A DNA stretch of 64,000 nt, from positions 1 to 64,000 of the forward strand of contig JAKAKR010000008.1 of the NCBI GenBank assembly GCA_021813435.1. Reading direction: 5' to 3'. Shown in pieces: positions 44,697-52,188 of this stretch. Below the pieces are notes generated by a model. The model was not told where the DNA came from and did no database searches. It saw only the letters and a list, made by a program, of their open reading frames with translations. Each line of letters opens with the position of its first letter. Positions within the stretch are counted from its first letter, which is position 1. The stretch is from Nanobdellota archaeon. Lineage in GTDB: Archaea > Nanobdellota > Nanobdellia > Woesearchaeales > UBA9642. The position numbers and the translations under genes are program-made.

Positions 44697-44729
44697 TTTA
44701 TAAATGGTTTATAAATGGTTTATAAATAA
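44697..44729 (+). repeat. Three tandem 11-bp TATA-like repeats
   Basis: TTTATAAATGG occurs at 44697-44707 and 44708-44718, followed by a third, altered unit TTTATAAATAA at 44719-44729. The period is about one helical turn, so all copies face the same side of the DNA. It lies 60-90 bases before the gene at 44789. Confidence 0.65.
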
Positions 44730-44788
44730 GCTGATTCGTTGTCGAGTGAAAACGATAGGTTAATATATTAGTACCCTTTTACCGCACC

Positions 44789-45379
44789 ATGATTAGTAAA
44801 CAGTTTGTGGAGTCGTATACCAACAGCTGCTATCTGGTGTTCGATAAGCAGGTACCGGGCTTTCGCATCATATACAAGAAGGAAATCTCAACGCTTTTTG
44901 TCGCAACGCTTGCAGAGCGAAAGATCAAGACCAAGAATATCCAGAACCCCAAAGTGTTTGACAGTTACAACTATGCGATGTTTCGCGTCTTCTACAAACG
45001 ATTGCGCGACAAGGCAAAGATTCATCTGATCATGAAATTCATCGGTAAGAAGATCTATGATGAGTTCAAGCGCAAAAATAAGGTCTCCGGCAATCTCAAA
45101 AAAGATTTGTCAACCATACAACGTTACTTCCAGAAGAGCAAATTCTTTTCCAACGCACAATTCTCCTGGACTGACAAGAAAAGTTTCAAATATATCATCA
45201 ACGCACCAGTCACTTATGAAGGATCAAAAGAGATCTATAATGAGCTCGGATTTTCCATCAATGTATTCTCAAAAGTTCTTGAGGCATACTTCAATGAATT
45301 CAAGATCAAGGCATTTGAGCGTAATTTCAACCCTTACCAGCAGAATAAGAAGATCATCGAATTCTGGGAATTCAAGTAA
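44789..45379 (+). CDS. Hypothetical basic protein, 196 aa
   Basis: Not recognised. The protein is soluble, basic and rich in Lys, Phe, Tyr and Asn. Alternating strands and helices are suggested, with a C-terminal helix (FNEFKIKAFERNF). No Cys clusters or catalytic motifs are seen. It starts about 25 bases after an AATATATTAG box, so it may be leaderless. Three tandem TATA-like repeats further upstream make its control unusual. The basic character would fit a nucleic-acid binder, but this is weak evidence. Confidence 0.5.
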   Translation: MISKQFVESYTNSCYLVFDKQVPGFRIIYKKEISTLFVATLAERKIKTKNIQNPKVFDSYNYAMFRVFYKRLRDKAKIHLIMKFIGKKIYDEFKRKNKVSGNLKKDLSTIQRYFQKSKFFSNAQFSWTDKKSFKYIINAPVTYEGSKEIYNELGFSINVFSKVLEAYFNEFKIKAFERNFNPYQQNKKIIEFWEFK

Positions 45380-45406
45380 AAAGAGCAGCTCGCCAGTGCT
45401 GGAGCG

Positions 45407-45739
45407 CTATGGCTTCAACTTCTTTTTCATAACATGTGTGCGATAAGTTGCGATTTCTCCGAAGCGTTCTGCAATCGGATCATACTTGAAAAGCTGATTC
45501 AATATTTCCTTATATTCGGGTAGTTCCTTTTCTTTTGCCGCATTACGTCTCCGAAAAAAGAATGATTTGTATGCGTATACTTCAGGAGCGGTGTTCATGT
45601 TTTTAAGGATATGCGTATGTATATGATCGATATATTTGAGTACACCGGTGTATTCATCGCGGCGATTCAAAGAAAGAATTGCATCTGTAGTGAATGCCTC
45701 TTCGAGAATGGTTTCAATAGTAATTTCTGACGAAGTCAT
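45407..45739 (-). CDS. Hypothetical helical protein, 110 aa
   Basis: ATG 45739 (MTSSEITIETIL) lies 7 bases after the stop of the gene upstream (45746), so the two are probably co-transcribed. The product is soluble and almost fully helical, with a His-containing segment (YIDHIHTHILKNM) and a basic C terminus ending THVMKKKLKP. The charge pattern FFFRRRNAAKEKELPEYKE suggests helix pairs. No known family was recognised, and no signal or membrane segment is present. Confidence 0.5.
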   Translation of the reverse strand: MTSSEITIETILEEAFTTDAILSLNRRDEYTGVLKYIDHIHTHILKNMNTAPEVYAYKSFFFRRRNAAKEKELPEYKEILNQLFKYDPIAERFGEIATYRTHVMKKKLKP

Positions 45740-45745
45740 TGTCAA

Positions 45746-46117
45746 TCATAGTCGTTTTGAGCGATTGCGCGCATTCTCATAGTGTTCCTTGAGTGCAGGA
45801 CCCGTTGTAATGGTTGGCGCTGTCGTAGGTTCAAGCACAATGTTATATATCTTGTTGTGCTCGCGGGGCATTTTCGCGTATAATAAAAAATCTAAGGGAA
45901 CAAGATGCGCATTAGGCGGCGCTGTTTTCGTTGCGTGATCTAATGGATAATAATAAACAATGATGGAACTCGTCTGGCCATTAATATACATGCTGTTTGC
46001 CCAGTGACCAATATGCGTTATGGTGCGGCCTATCTGTTGGTATACGATCTCAGATAAACTCAGTTTAAGACCATCTATGATCTTTTTACGTAGTTTTTTG
46101 TCCTCTAAGGTCGCCAT
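45746..46117 (-). CDS. Hypothetical protein, 123 aa
   Basis: The start at 46117 (MATLEDKKLRKK) follows a GGGGG-type ribosome site and a TATA-like ATTTTTATA at about 46153-46161; the ATG 21 bases upstream overlaps the leader. The protein is soluble, alpha/beta, with the strand-rich stretch SSIIVYYYPLDHATKT and PLDFLLYAKMPREHN. The pair with 45407-45739 is unrecognised. It lies divergent from the small radA-side gene. Confidence 0.5.
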   Translation of the reverse strand: MATLEDKKLRKKIIDGLKLSLSEIVYQQIGRTITHIGHWANSMYINGQTSSIIVYYYPLDHATKTAPPNAHLVPLDFLLYAKMPREHNKIYNIVLEPTTAPTITTGPALKEHYENARNRSKRL

Positions 46118-46200
46118 AAAACCCCCTTCAATCTCCAAATACTCACCCCTATAAAAATATTACTATTTCCGAATGGATACGCACCAAGGATATGTACGCT

Positions 46201-46243
46201 GCGCACTGGACACACTGCTCAAAGTCACGCAGGGTATTTAAAG
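46201..46243 (+). promoter_or_regulatory. 43-base conserved promoter element, copy before the 102-aa gene
   Basis: GCGCACTGGACACACT... ends with CGCAGGGTATTTAAAG. It matches the element at 52984-53026 (before hef) at 34 of 43 positions with no gaps, including the TATA box. Since TATTTAAA at 46235-46242 predicts transcription near 46263, the 102-aa gene would have a ~115-base leader. Confidence 0.65.
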
Positions 46244-46378
46244 AAGGAAAGTAATTACATTCTTGTCATCATATGAACATATGGTGATACCTCGTCGCCT
46301 GGACTTGCAATGCCTTGCGCATTGTCGGTCATAATCGAAGGGCGATTTGAAACAAAATGCGACAAGCAAGAGGGTAAA

Positions 46379-46687
46379 ATGGAAAAAACAACTAAAGCAA
46401 AGGTCCCTAGCGTCAGTGACGTTATGGGAAAGAATCTGCCTGAAAAAAAGTTCAGGGCAGGCGCTGTTGCTGCAACAGTCTGGACCAATGAGACTGTCCG
46501 TGACGGAAAAAAAGTCTCGTATCAGACTGTCTCTTTCGAGCGCAGCTATAAAGACAAGGATGGCGCCTGGAAGAACACAAATTCTCTGCGGATAAGCGAT
46601 CTTCCTAAGGCAGTGCTCGTTCTCGGAAAAGCATACGAGTTCCTTGCACTCAACAACGAGCAGATGGACGAAGAAGATATCTACTAA
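46379..46687 (+). CDS. Small conserved-looking protein beside radA, 102 aa
   Basis: ATG 46379 follows a GAGGGT ribosome site. After a basic lead (MEKTTKAKVPS), the core FRAGAVAATVWTNETVRDGK, then SYQTVSFERSYKDKDGAWKN and TNSLRISDLPKAVLVLGKAY suggests a small beta-barrel followed by a helix, as in single-stranded nucleic-acid binders (PC4- or OB-like). The acidic C terminus (NNEQMDEEDIY) also fits a single-stranded DNA-binding tail. It precedes radA by 110 bases and shares a promoter element with hef, so a repair role is likely. This is an inference; I cannot name the family. Confidence 0.6.
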   Translation: MEKTTKAKVPSVSDVMGKNLPEKKFRAGAVAATVWTNETVRDGKKVSYQTVSFERSYKDKDGAWKNTNSLRISDLPKAVLVLGKAYEFLALNNEQMDEEDIY

Positions 46688-46797
46688 GAGAAGGAATAAA
46701 AAAACATTCCAAAAAATATTTTTTTGATTTTTTTATGGATTTCAAAAAAAAGAAATACAAGAACATAATTGAACAAAAATGAACGAAAGGTGAAATC
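46688..46797 (+). terminator. T-rich terminator between the 102-aa gene and radA
   Basis: GGAAT...ATTCC can pair at 46694-46711, and ATATTTTTTTGATTTTTTTA follows at 46719-46738, an archaeal-type oligo-T signal. radA then has a GAAAGGTGAA ribosome site and no clear TATA box, so leaky read-through or a weak own promoter must drive it. Confidence 0.5.
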
Positions 46798-47811
46798 ATG
46801 GCACGAAAACAAATGGTTATTGAAAGTGAGGCAGATGAGGATGTAAATATTGACCTGAAAAATATCAAGCAGACAAAAGATATGTCGCTTTCAAGTCTTC
46901 CTGGTGTGGGTCCTGCGACTGCAGAAAAACTCTCCCAGAGCGGATTTGACAATCTTATGGCAATCGCAGTCGCAACAGTCGGAGAGATTGTTGAGGCAAC
47001 AGGACTTACTGAAAATGCTGCACGCAAGGTCATCCAAGCTGCACGCGCATCAATGGATATGGGATTTTTGTCTGGCGAAGAAGTCATGCAGAAACGCGCA
47101 CAAATCAAAAAGATTCCCACCTACTGCGAAACTGTAGACATGCTTCTTGAGGGAGGGTTTGAGACTCGCGCAATCACTGAATGTTTTGGACAGTATGGTA
47201 GTGGCAAGACGCAGATAGGGCATCTTCTTGCAGTGACTGTCCAAAAGGATGATCCGACTGCGGCCGTAGTCTATATTGACACTGAAAGTACATTCAGGCC
47301 TGAACGCATTGTCCAATTCGCTAAGGGACATGGACTTGACCCTGAACGGATATTGCAGAATATCAAGGTCGCACGCGCCTACAATTCCGACCATCAGATG
47401 CTTCTTGCAGAAAAGATCGAGGACCTCATCAAACAAGGTCTTAATGTCAAATTGGTTGTGGTTGATTCGCTTACTGCGCATTTCCGCGCGGAATTTGTCG
47501 GCAGGGGAACACTTGCAGACCGTCAGCAGAAATTGAACAAGCACATGCATATTCTTGCAAAGCTTGCAGACCTGTACAATCTGACTGTCTATGTGACTAA
47601 CCAGGTCATGGCAAAGCCTGACACATTCTTCGGTGACCCTACTGAAGCGATCGGTGGAAACATTGTCGGACACAACTCGACATTCCGAATCTATCTGCGT
47701 AAGGGCAAGAAGGGTTCACGCGTCGCAAAACTCGTTGATGCACCGAACATCCCTGATGGCGAGGCTGCATTCTACGTCAAGGAAGAAGGGCTCGAAGCAG
47801 TGACTGTATAG
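46798..47811 (+). CDS. radA: RadA recombinase
   Basis: Archaeal homologue of RecA/Rad51, 337 aa, performing ATP-driven strand exchange in recombinational repair. An acidic lead is followed by the helix-hairpin-helix domain (SLPGVGPATAEKLSQSGF near 33-50). The core begins with the Walker A loop GQYGSGKTQ near 131-139; Walker B is KLVVVDSLTAHFRAEF. LNKHMHILAKLADLYNLTVY and NQVMAKPDTFFGDP hold loop 2. Length and domain order are normal. It is followed by a T-rich stretch (47834-47862) that acts as a terminator. Confidence 0.97.
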   Translation: MARKQMVIESEADEDVNIDLKNIKQTKDMSLSSLPGVGPATAEKLSQSGFDNLMAIAVATVGEIVEATGLTENAARKVIQAARASMDMGFLSGEEVMQKRAQIKKIPTYCETVDMLLEGGFETRAITECFGQYGSGKTQIGHLLAVTVQKDDPTAAVVYIDTESTFRPERIVQFAKGHGLDPERILQNIKVARAYNSDHQMLLAEKIEDLIKQGLNVKLVVVDSLTAHFRAEFVGRGTLADRQQKLNKHMHILAKLADLYNLTVYVTNQVMAKPDTFFGDPTEAIGGNIVGHNSTFRIYLRKGKKGSRVAKLVDAPNIPDGEAAFYVKEEGLEAVTV

Positions 47812-47833
47812 ACCGTCACACACGCATAAAAAA

Positions 47834-47862
47834 TTTTATTTTTCTCCTTCTTTTTTCTTTCG
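47834..47862 (+). terminator. T-rich terminator after radA
   Basis: ATTTTATTTTTCTCCTTCTTTTTTC follows the stop by 23 bases, an oligo-T signal of the archaeal type. Confidence 0.5.
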
Positions 47863-47908
47863 CTATGTATCTTACTTCAAACCCAAGAACAGTCCGTTCA
47901 CCAAAAAA

Positions 47909-47916
47909 TTTATATT
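47909..47916 (+). promoter_or_regulatory. TATA box of the SRPBCC-like gene
   Basis: TTTATATT centres about 27 bases before the ATG at 47940, predicting a leaderless transcript. Confidence 0.55.
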
Positions 47917-47939
47917 GATTTATCTATTAGTATGAAATC

Positions 47940-48326
47940 ATGAGAGAAAATAAAGTCAATATTATCATAAACAAACCTATCGAGGATGTTTTTGAATTCA
48001 CAATAAATCCCCAGAATACTCACGTATGGATCCCTTCAATTCAAAAAGAAGTTTCAGACGAATTCCCTCCAAAGATAGGGACGCGGTATAAGAATTGCGG
48101 AAAAAATGCAGATTGGAGTTTTTACAAAGTCATGGAGTATGAGTGGTGTAAGATATTTACATTATCTGACCTCAATGAAAACTATCATGTAAAATACACT
48201 TATCATAAATTAAAAAATGATCAAACTGCCATGGAGTACTTTGAATGGATGGAAAATGGTGAATTGGAAAATCCATTCACACAGGATATCTTGGATCATC
48301 TCAAATCAGTTATGGAAAAAAGATAG
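47940..48326 (+). CDS. SRPBCC/START-like protein, 128 aa
   Basis: Small cavity-forming protein. It starts with the strand VNIIINKPIEDVFEFTINPQ, typical of polyketide-cyclase/START-like folds, followed by HVWIPSIQKE and GTRYKNCG, then antiparallel strands and a long C-terminal helix (ITQDILDHLKSVMEKR-like, near 110-128). No catalytic residues can be named; such proteins bind hydrophobic ligands. The gene is monocistronic, convergent with ahpC. Codon use is more A+T-rich than that of radA, so recent transfer is possible. Confidence 0.65.
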   Translation: MRENKVNIIINKPIEDVFEFTINPQNTHVWIPSIQKEVSDEFPPKIGTRYKNCGKNADWSFYKVMEYEWCKIFTLSDLNENYHVKYTYHKLKNDQTAMEYFEWMENGELENPFTQDILDHLKSVMEKR

Positions 48327-48397
48327 TTATCTTCTATGCACAAAGAATAGCGCGTATGATTTGTATAAAGAAGAATCAAAAAAATAATTAAAATTAA

Positions 48398-48967
48398 TTA
48401 TATCTTTCCGATAAGATATACACCGGGCTTTAATGTCTTTGCGCCAGGCGTCCAGTTCATAGGGCAGACCTGTCCGGAATGTGTTGCAACAAACTGTGCG
48501 GCCTGTAATTTGCGTAAGAGTTCAGTGATGCTGCGTCCGATGCTGTTGTCATGAAATTCGAATGCTTTGACATTCCCATTAGGATCGATAATGAATGTTG
48601 CGCGCAGGGACAATCCTTCGTCTGCAATGAGTGTTCCATACGCAGTGCATACACGTCGCGCAGGATCTGCAAGCATGGGGTAAGTTATCTTCTTGATGGT
48701 TTCTGAATTGTCATGCCATGCCTTGTGGACAAATGCAGTATCGGCACTGACGCTGATGATTTCTGCGCCAAGTTTCTTGAATTCAGCATAGTGGTCTGCA
48801 AGTTCGCCAAGTTCAGTCGGGCAGACGAATGTGAAGTCTGCGGGGTAAAAGAAGAGGATGACCCATTTTCCTTTGTAGCTTGACAGGCTTAATTTTTCTA
48901 TCTCGCCCTTTTCTGCAAGATATGCGTCTTCAGTAAATTCAGGGGCTTTTGCATTGATTGCTATCAT
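48398..48967 (-). CDS. ahpC: Peroxiredoxin, AhpC type (2-Cys)
   Basis: Reduces hydrogen and organic peroxides, 189 aa. The peroxidatic C49 lies in FYPADFTFVCPTELGEL and the resolving Cys near 168 in GQVCPMNWTPG, giving a typical 2-Cys AhpC. The start MIAINAKAPEF follows a GAGGTGG ribosome site. trxB lies upstream on the same strand with a large hairpin between them, so thioredoxin-reductase-type electrons probably recycle it through the glutaredoxin-like protein also nearby. High confidence. Confidence 0.95.
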   Translation of the reverse strand: MIAINAKAPEFTEDAYLAEKGEIEKLSLSSYKGKWVILFFYPADFTFVCPTELGELADHYAEFKKLGAEIISVSADTAFVHKAWHDNSETIKKITYPMLADPARRVCTAYGTLIADEGLSLRATFIIDPNGNVKAFEFHDNSIGRSITELLRKLQAAQFVATHSGQVCPMNWTPGAKTLKPGVYLIGKI

Positions 48968-49008
48968 TATTCCACCTCACGTCAATTATTTAGTTTGATG
49001 AGTATGAG

Positions 49009-49120
49009 CGTTACTGTCGCACGTATTCGCATGTGTTGTTAATAGAAATTCTTGCCACTTGCAATCCTGCAAGAATTTCCCGCATATGTATTTGAAGATA
49101 CGTGCACATTGACAGTAACG
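49009..49120 (-). promoter_or_regulatory. Nested inverted repeats between trxB and ahpC
   Basis: CGTTACTGTC (49009-49018) and GACAGTAACG (49111-49120), then GCACGTAT (49019-49026) and ATACGTGC (49098-49105), form an outer 18-bp stem with a 5-base bulge. Inside, GAAATTCTTGC (49045-49055) pairs with GCAAGAATTTC (49069-49079). It could terminate or process the trxB transcript, or be an operator; ahpC then has its own start region. Confidence 0.55.
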
Positions 49121-49143
49121 TAAATAACAGTGTAAGTAAAAGA

Positions 49144-50052
49144 TTATCTATTTTTCGCAAGATAATCATATATCCCAAGGACTGCATTCGCGCCTGCGGC
49201 TGCTGCAATCACAATCTGCTTGTAAGGCGCGTTTGTCACATCGCCTGCGGCAAAGATTCCGGGAACAGAGGTCATGTTGTGTTCGTCAACAATGATGTCG
49301 CCGAATGGCGTGAGCGCAACAAGTCCGTTAAGGCATTTGGTGTTTGGCGCATAACCGATATTGATGAATACTCCATCAACAGGGACTGCGCGCAATGCCC
49401 CATCTTTTTGCTTGACAGTGATTGCAGTGACGAATCGCTCGCCATTGATTGATTGGGTACTCGCTTCGTAGAGTATCTCAAGCTTCGGACTCTGTTTTGC
49501 CTTCTCGACCATGATGGCATCTGCCTTGATGTCAGCGTACTTGCTGACAAGATAAACCTTGTCGGCGATATCAATCATCTGCAGAACTGTCGTGAGTCCG
49601 GTGTTTCCTGCGCCGATGACTGCGACATTTTTTTCTGCAAAGAGTGGTCCGTCGCATGTCGCGCACCAAGAGACCCCTTTACCTGCATATTCTTTTTCGC
49701 CGGGAATGTTAAGTTTTTTAGGATTGGCGCCGGTGGTGATGAGGACTGTCTTTGCCTCGAGCTCGCGGTCCGTGAGCGTTACTGTAAAATATTTTCCGTT
49801 CTGCACCACCGCACTGACTTCATCCTCGATGATTTCTGGCTTGAACACCTTCATATGCTCTTCAAAGATTGTGGTGAGTTCTGCGCCAGAGACATTCTTG
49901 TAGCCAGTATAATTCTCAATATAAGTTGTCTTTGCCACTTCGCCACCGATCTCTTTGTAGATGATGGCAAATTTCATCTGCTTGCGCGCAGCATAGATTG
50001 CTGCAGTGATTCCTGCGGGTCCCCCGCCTATGATAACAAGGTCATACATCAT
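49144..50052 (-). CDS. trxB: Thioredoxin reductase-like flavoprotein
   Basis: FAD enzyme that passes electrons to a thiol carrier, 302 aa. The FAD loop is GGGPAGITAAIYAARK, the redox pair lies in WCATCDGP, and the second nucleotide loop is VIGAGNTGL. The usual NADPH-binding HRRxxxR stretch is absent (here LVSKYADIKADAI), as known for archaeal relatives that do not use NADPH, so the electron donor may be NADH, F420 or another. A ribosome site GGTGA precedes the ATG, with a second ATG three bases on. It is upstream of ahpC and divergent from the end of the glutaredoxin-like gene. Confidence 0.92.
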   Translation of the reverse strand: MMYDLVIIGGGPAGITAAIYAARKQMKFAIIYKEIGGEVAKTTYIENYTGYKNVSGAELTTIFEEHMKVFKPEIIEDEVSAVVQNGKYFTVTLTDRELEAKTVLITTGANPKKLNIPGEKEYAGKGVSWCATCDGPLFAEKNVAVIGAGNTGLTTVLQMIDIADKVYLVSKYADIKADAIMVEKAKQSPKLEILYEASTQSINGERFVTAITVKQKDGALRAVPVDGVFINIGYAPNTKCLNGLVALTPFGDIIVDEHNMTSVPGIFAAGDVTNAPYKQIVIAAAAGANAVLGIYDYLAKNR

Positions 50053-50120
50053 AACTCACCTTTAAGTACTGGTTTATTGAAGTCAGAATCCATTAAAAAG
50101 GTATTGCTTTGTTGCACAAT

Positions 50121-50372
50121 TTAATGCGCGTGCAGGTTGAGCAGGTGCGCAATAGTGTGTTGATCGAACCCTACGACGATTTGTCCATTGATGTCTGCGA
50201 CCGGAACGCCCATCTGTCCGGATTTCTGGACCATTTCCATTGCTGCTGCGCGATCACGGCTGACGTCGATATCCTGGAATTCCACTTTATTTTGTTTCAG
50301 GAATTCCTTGAGCTTGTGACAATAAGGACACGTGGGTGTTGAATAGACTTTGACTGTTGTTTTTTCTGCCAT
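50121..50372 (-). CDS. Glutaredoxin/NrdH-like thiol carrier, 83 aa
   Basis: Carries electrons through the CPYC pair near residues 15-18 (YSTPTCPYCHKLKEF). The cis-Pro loop GVPVADINGQIVVGF follows, so the fold is complete. The ATG at 50372 lies five bases after a GAGGT site; a longer form to 50390 would overlap the leader. A TATA-like box on the same strand lies near 50422-50430. It is the likely middle carrier between TrxB-like reductase and peroxiredoxin. The family is certain; the partner is inferred. Confidence 0.88.
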   Translation of the reverse strand: MAEKTTVKVYSTPTCPYCHKLKEFLKQNKVEFQDIDVSRDRAAAMEMVQKSGQMGVPVADINGQIVVGFDQHTIAHLLNLHAH

Positions 50373-50442
50373 AGTAACCTCCAATCGCATATGCGATGAT
50401 AACCCTTGTAAAGTTCCTCTCTTTTATATACCTTGTGAACTA

Positions 50443-50469
50443 GTGCATTTTTGGATAGGGAAAATGCAC
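50443..50469 (+). promoter_or_regulatory. Hairpin or palindromic operator before the glutaredoxin and pdaD genes
   Basis: GTGCATTTT pairs with AAAATGCAC (9 bp, loop TGGATAGGG). It sits in the divergent gap upstream of both genes, close to the glutaredoxin TATA box, and is a candidate regulator site. Confidence 0.45.
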
Positions 50470-50642
50470 ACACTACTGCACTAAATCTGCACAACCGTAA
50501 TTTTTATGTACGAATGCGTGAAAACATCTACAATGCCATTGTGACGCGATATTTAATAATATTTATAAATAGAAATAGAGTTATTTCTTTTTTCAGCATT
50601 TGCTGTATTTCAGGAGGAGGATGTTTTAGTCAAGCAGCAGAA

Positions 50643-50738
50643 ATGATTCAACCCGTACCATCATACCCTGTGCGTGCTAGATCCTATCCGAATAATTCTC
50701 AAACCAAAGAAAAGATCATCACACAATTGGAGGAATAG
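50643..50738 (+). CDS. Possible leader peptide before pdaD, 31 aa
   Basis: The frame MIQPVPSYPVRARSYPNNSQ continues to a stop at 50736-50738, eight bases before the pdaD ATG. A TATA box TTTATAAAT at 50562-50570 predicts a messenger that begins about 150 bases before pdaD, so the frame lies in the leader. A strong AGGAGGAGG stretch at 50612-50620 sits just before a two-codon frame (ATG TTT TAG). Whether any of this is translated, or regulates polyamine synthesis, is unknown. Confidence 0.3.
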   Translation: MIQPVPSYPVRARSYPNNSQTKEKIITQLEE

Positions 50739-50745
50739 TTCTGAA

Positions 50746-51306
50746 ATGGTACAATCAAAAGCCATCAAAAAACAAGCAAGCATTCTTATCGGAAACAGGG
50801 TCCCTAAAGAGTATTTTGTGACCCGAGGGTCAGGGGAGTCAGATATCCAGATCCATGCAGGATCTTATCATCTGGCGCTCAAGGATGCAGGGATTGAATG
50901 TTATAATGTCATGACTTACTCTTCAATACTCCCGGGCATTGCCCGGGAAATCAAAAAACCCGGCAGCTATGCGCATGGCGCTGTTGCAGAGACCATCACT
51001 GCAGCCGCAAGTACGACCAAGGGTAAACGCGCAACTGCTGCAATCATCTACGGCTGGCTCTATGACAGAAAAACAAAGCAGCGCTATGGCGGCCTTGTCT
51101 GCGAATACAACGGCGATCTTTCTGAAGAGGATGCAGGAAAATCACTGAGTGCAAGCCTCAACGAATTATACACCAACGGGTTTGATCATAAATATACCTT
51201 AGGAGATATCAGGCTCATGACTAAGAGCATTGTCCCAAAAAAGAAATACGGAACAGCGCTCGTTGCAATCGTATTTGTCAGTTATGAAGTGCCGATCATC
51301 GGCTAA
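50746..51306 (+). CDS. pdaD: Pyruvoyl-dependent arginine decarboxylase
   Basis: Converts arginine to agmatine, the first step of archaeal polyamine synthesis; 186 aa. The ATG at 50746 gives an N terminus with ILIGNRVPKEYFVTRGSGES, matching the family. The self-processing site is MTYSSILPG near 55-63: cleavage between the two Ser residues creates the pyruvoyl group. AHGAVAETITAAAS and IYGWLYDRKTK also fit. The stop overlaps the convergent NUDIX gene. Length is slightly above the usual 160-165 residues. High confidence. Confidence 0.92.
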   Translation: MVQSKAIKKQASILIGNRVPKEYFVTRGSGESDIQIHAGSYHLALKDAGIECYNVMTYSSILPGIAREIKKPGSYAHGAVAETITAAASTTKGKRATAAIIYGWLYDRKTKQRYGGLVCEYNGDLSEEDAGKSLSASLNELYTNGFDHKYTLGDIRLMTKSIVPKKKYGTALVAIVFVSYEVPIIG

Positions 51307-51758
51307 TCGCCGGAGATATAGAATTTCTTTTTCTTATAATTCCTCAGCACTTTTGCGCTCGGAAAATATATCTTTTCCGGGAGCGCGTCAAGATTGAACC
51401 AGCGCCATTCCACAATCTCATCAGGCTCCATGATTTGCGCCTTACCGGAGAAATCATCTGAAAACATGCCGATGGTCACGAAATGCGCATGTTCGTTCTT
51501 GTCATTGTTGACGCTGATAATCTGCACAGTGTGCAGCTGTATACTGGTCTCTTCTAAAACTTCTCTTCTTGCGCCATCCTCGAATGATTCGCCATAGTCC
51601 AATTTTCCACCCGGCATTGTCCATGTTCCTTCGCCATGCAGTTCTGAATCTGCCTTGGCAGGATCATCATGCCTTCGTCCCAAAAGTATGTTTCCATCAT
51701 GTAAAAGCATGACTCCAAATCCGACGCCGATCTTTTTAAGAAGGGACTTATCAGGCAT
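51303..51758 (-). CDS. NUDIX hydrolase (MutT-like), 151 aa
   Basis: Cleaves nucleoside-diphosphate-linked compounds. The NUDIX box is complete in the segment beginning GGKLDYGESFEDGARREVLE, with E-x7-R-E-x2-E-E geometry. The start at 51758 overlaps the previous gene by 8 bases (ATGCCTGA), so the two are coupled. The product begins IGVGFGVMLLHDGNILLGRR and ends WFNLDALPEKIYFP, all typical. The substrate is not predictable; house-cleaning of oxidised nucleotides is likely. Convergent with pdaD. Confidence 0.85.
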   Translation of the reverse strand: MPDKSLLKKIGVGFGVMLLHDGNILLGRRHDDPAKADSELHGEGTWTMPGGKLDYGESFEDGARREVLEETSIQLHTVQIISVNNDKNEHAHFVTIGMFSDDFSGKAQIMEPDEIVEWRWFNLDALPEKIYFPSAKVLRNYKKKKFYISGD

Positions 51759-52173
51759 ACACACCACCTGCAGTCTTGTAGAGTGTTCTAAATGAATGAT
51801 TTTTATAATCAATCTCCTCAAGGAATAAGTGAAGAAGCTGATTATAACGCCTATCGGGCGATTCCAGGAGTTTTCGATCAGTAAATATTCTCCCGTCAGA
51901 AACAAGGATGCTCACCGGGCGTTCAAGAGGATAAGGCACAAAATCCATGTGTTGGACAACAGGGCTAGTGGTTGAAACTGTCGTCAGTTGAGCGTTGCGC
52001 AAGATATAGATCAGATCAAACGTATATGTCGAGATGATCTGCGTCGTCGTATCGCGTATAGGAAGCTTATAGGAAAGAACGTACGATCTGCCAAATGATC
52101 CTGAATCTCCACCTTCAAGAATGACCTTGCGTTGACGCAGATCATATTTCGTAAGCAGCACATTGTTCATCAT
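51751..52173 (-). CDS. Hypothetical protein coupled to NUDIX gene, 140 aa
   Basis: Unrecognised soluble protein, beta-rich in the first half (RKVILEGGDSGSFGRSYVLS, TTTQIISTYTFDLIYIL) and helical at the end (NQLLHLFLEEIDYK). No catalytic motif is visible. Two consecutive ATGs at 52173 and 52170 are possible. It shares a bidirectional TATA region with the TrmB-type regulator gene at 52224, so it could be a regulatory target. Coupling to a NUDIX hydrolase suggests involvement in the same metabolite, but that is speculation. Confidence 0.55.
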   Translation of the reverse strand: MMNNVLLTKYDLRQRKVILEGGDSGSFGRSYVLSYKLPIRDTTTQIISTYTFDLIYILRNAQLTTVSTTSPVVQHMDFVPYPLERPVSILVSDGRIFTDRKLLESPDRRYNQLLHLFLEEIDYKNHSFRTLYKTAGGVYA

Positions 52174-52188
52174 TCGTGTAAAACCATC

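Noticed and set aside
44697-44729. Possible CRISPR-like array
   Set aside because: Units are 11 bp, directly adjacent and without spacers; it is a tandem TATA-like repeat.
46310-46378. Longer N terminus for the 102-aa gene
   Set aside because: The extension has no ribosome site and an unusual composition, while GAGGGT precedes the ATG at 46379.
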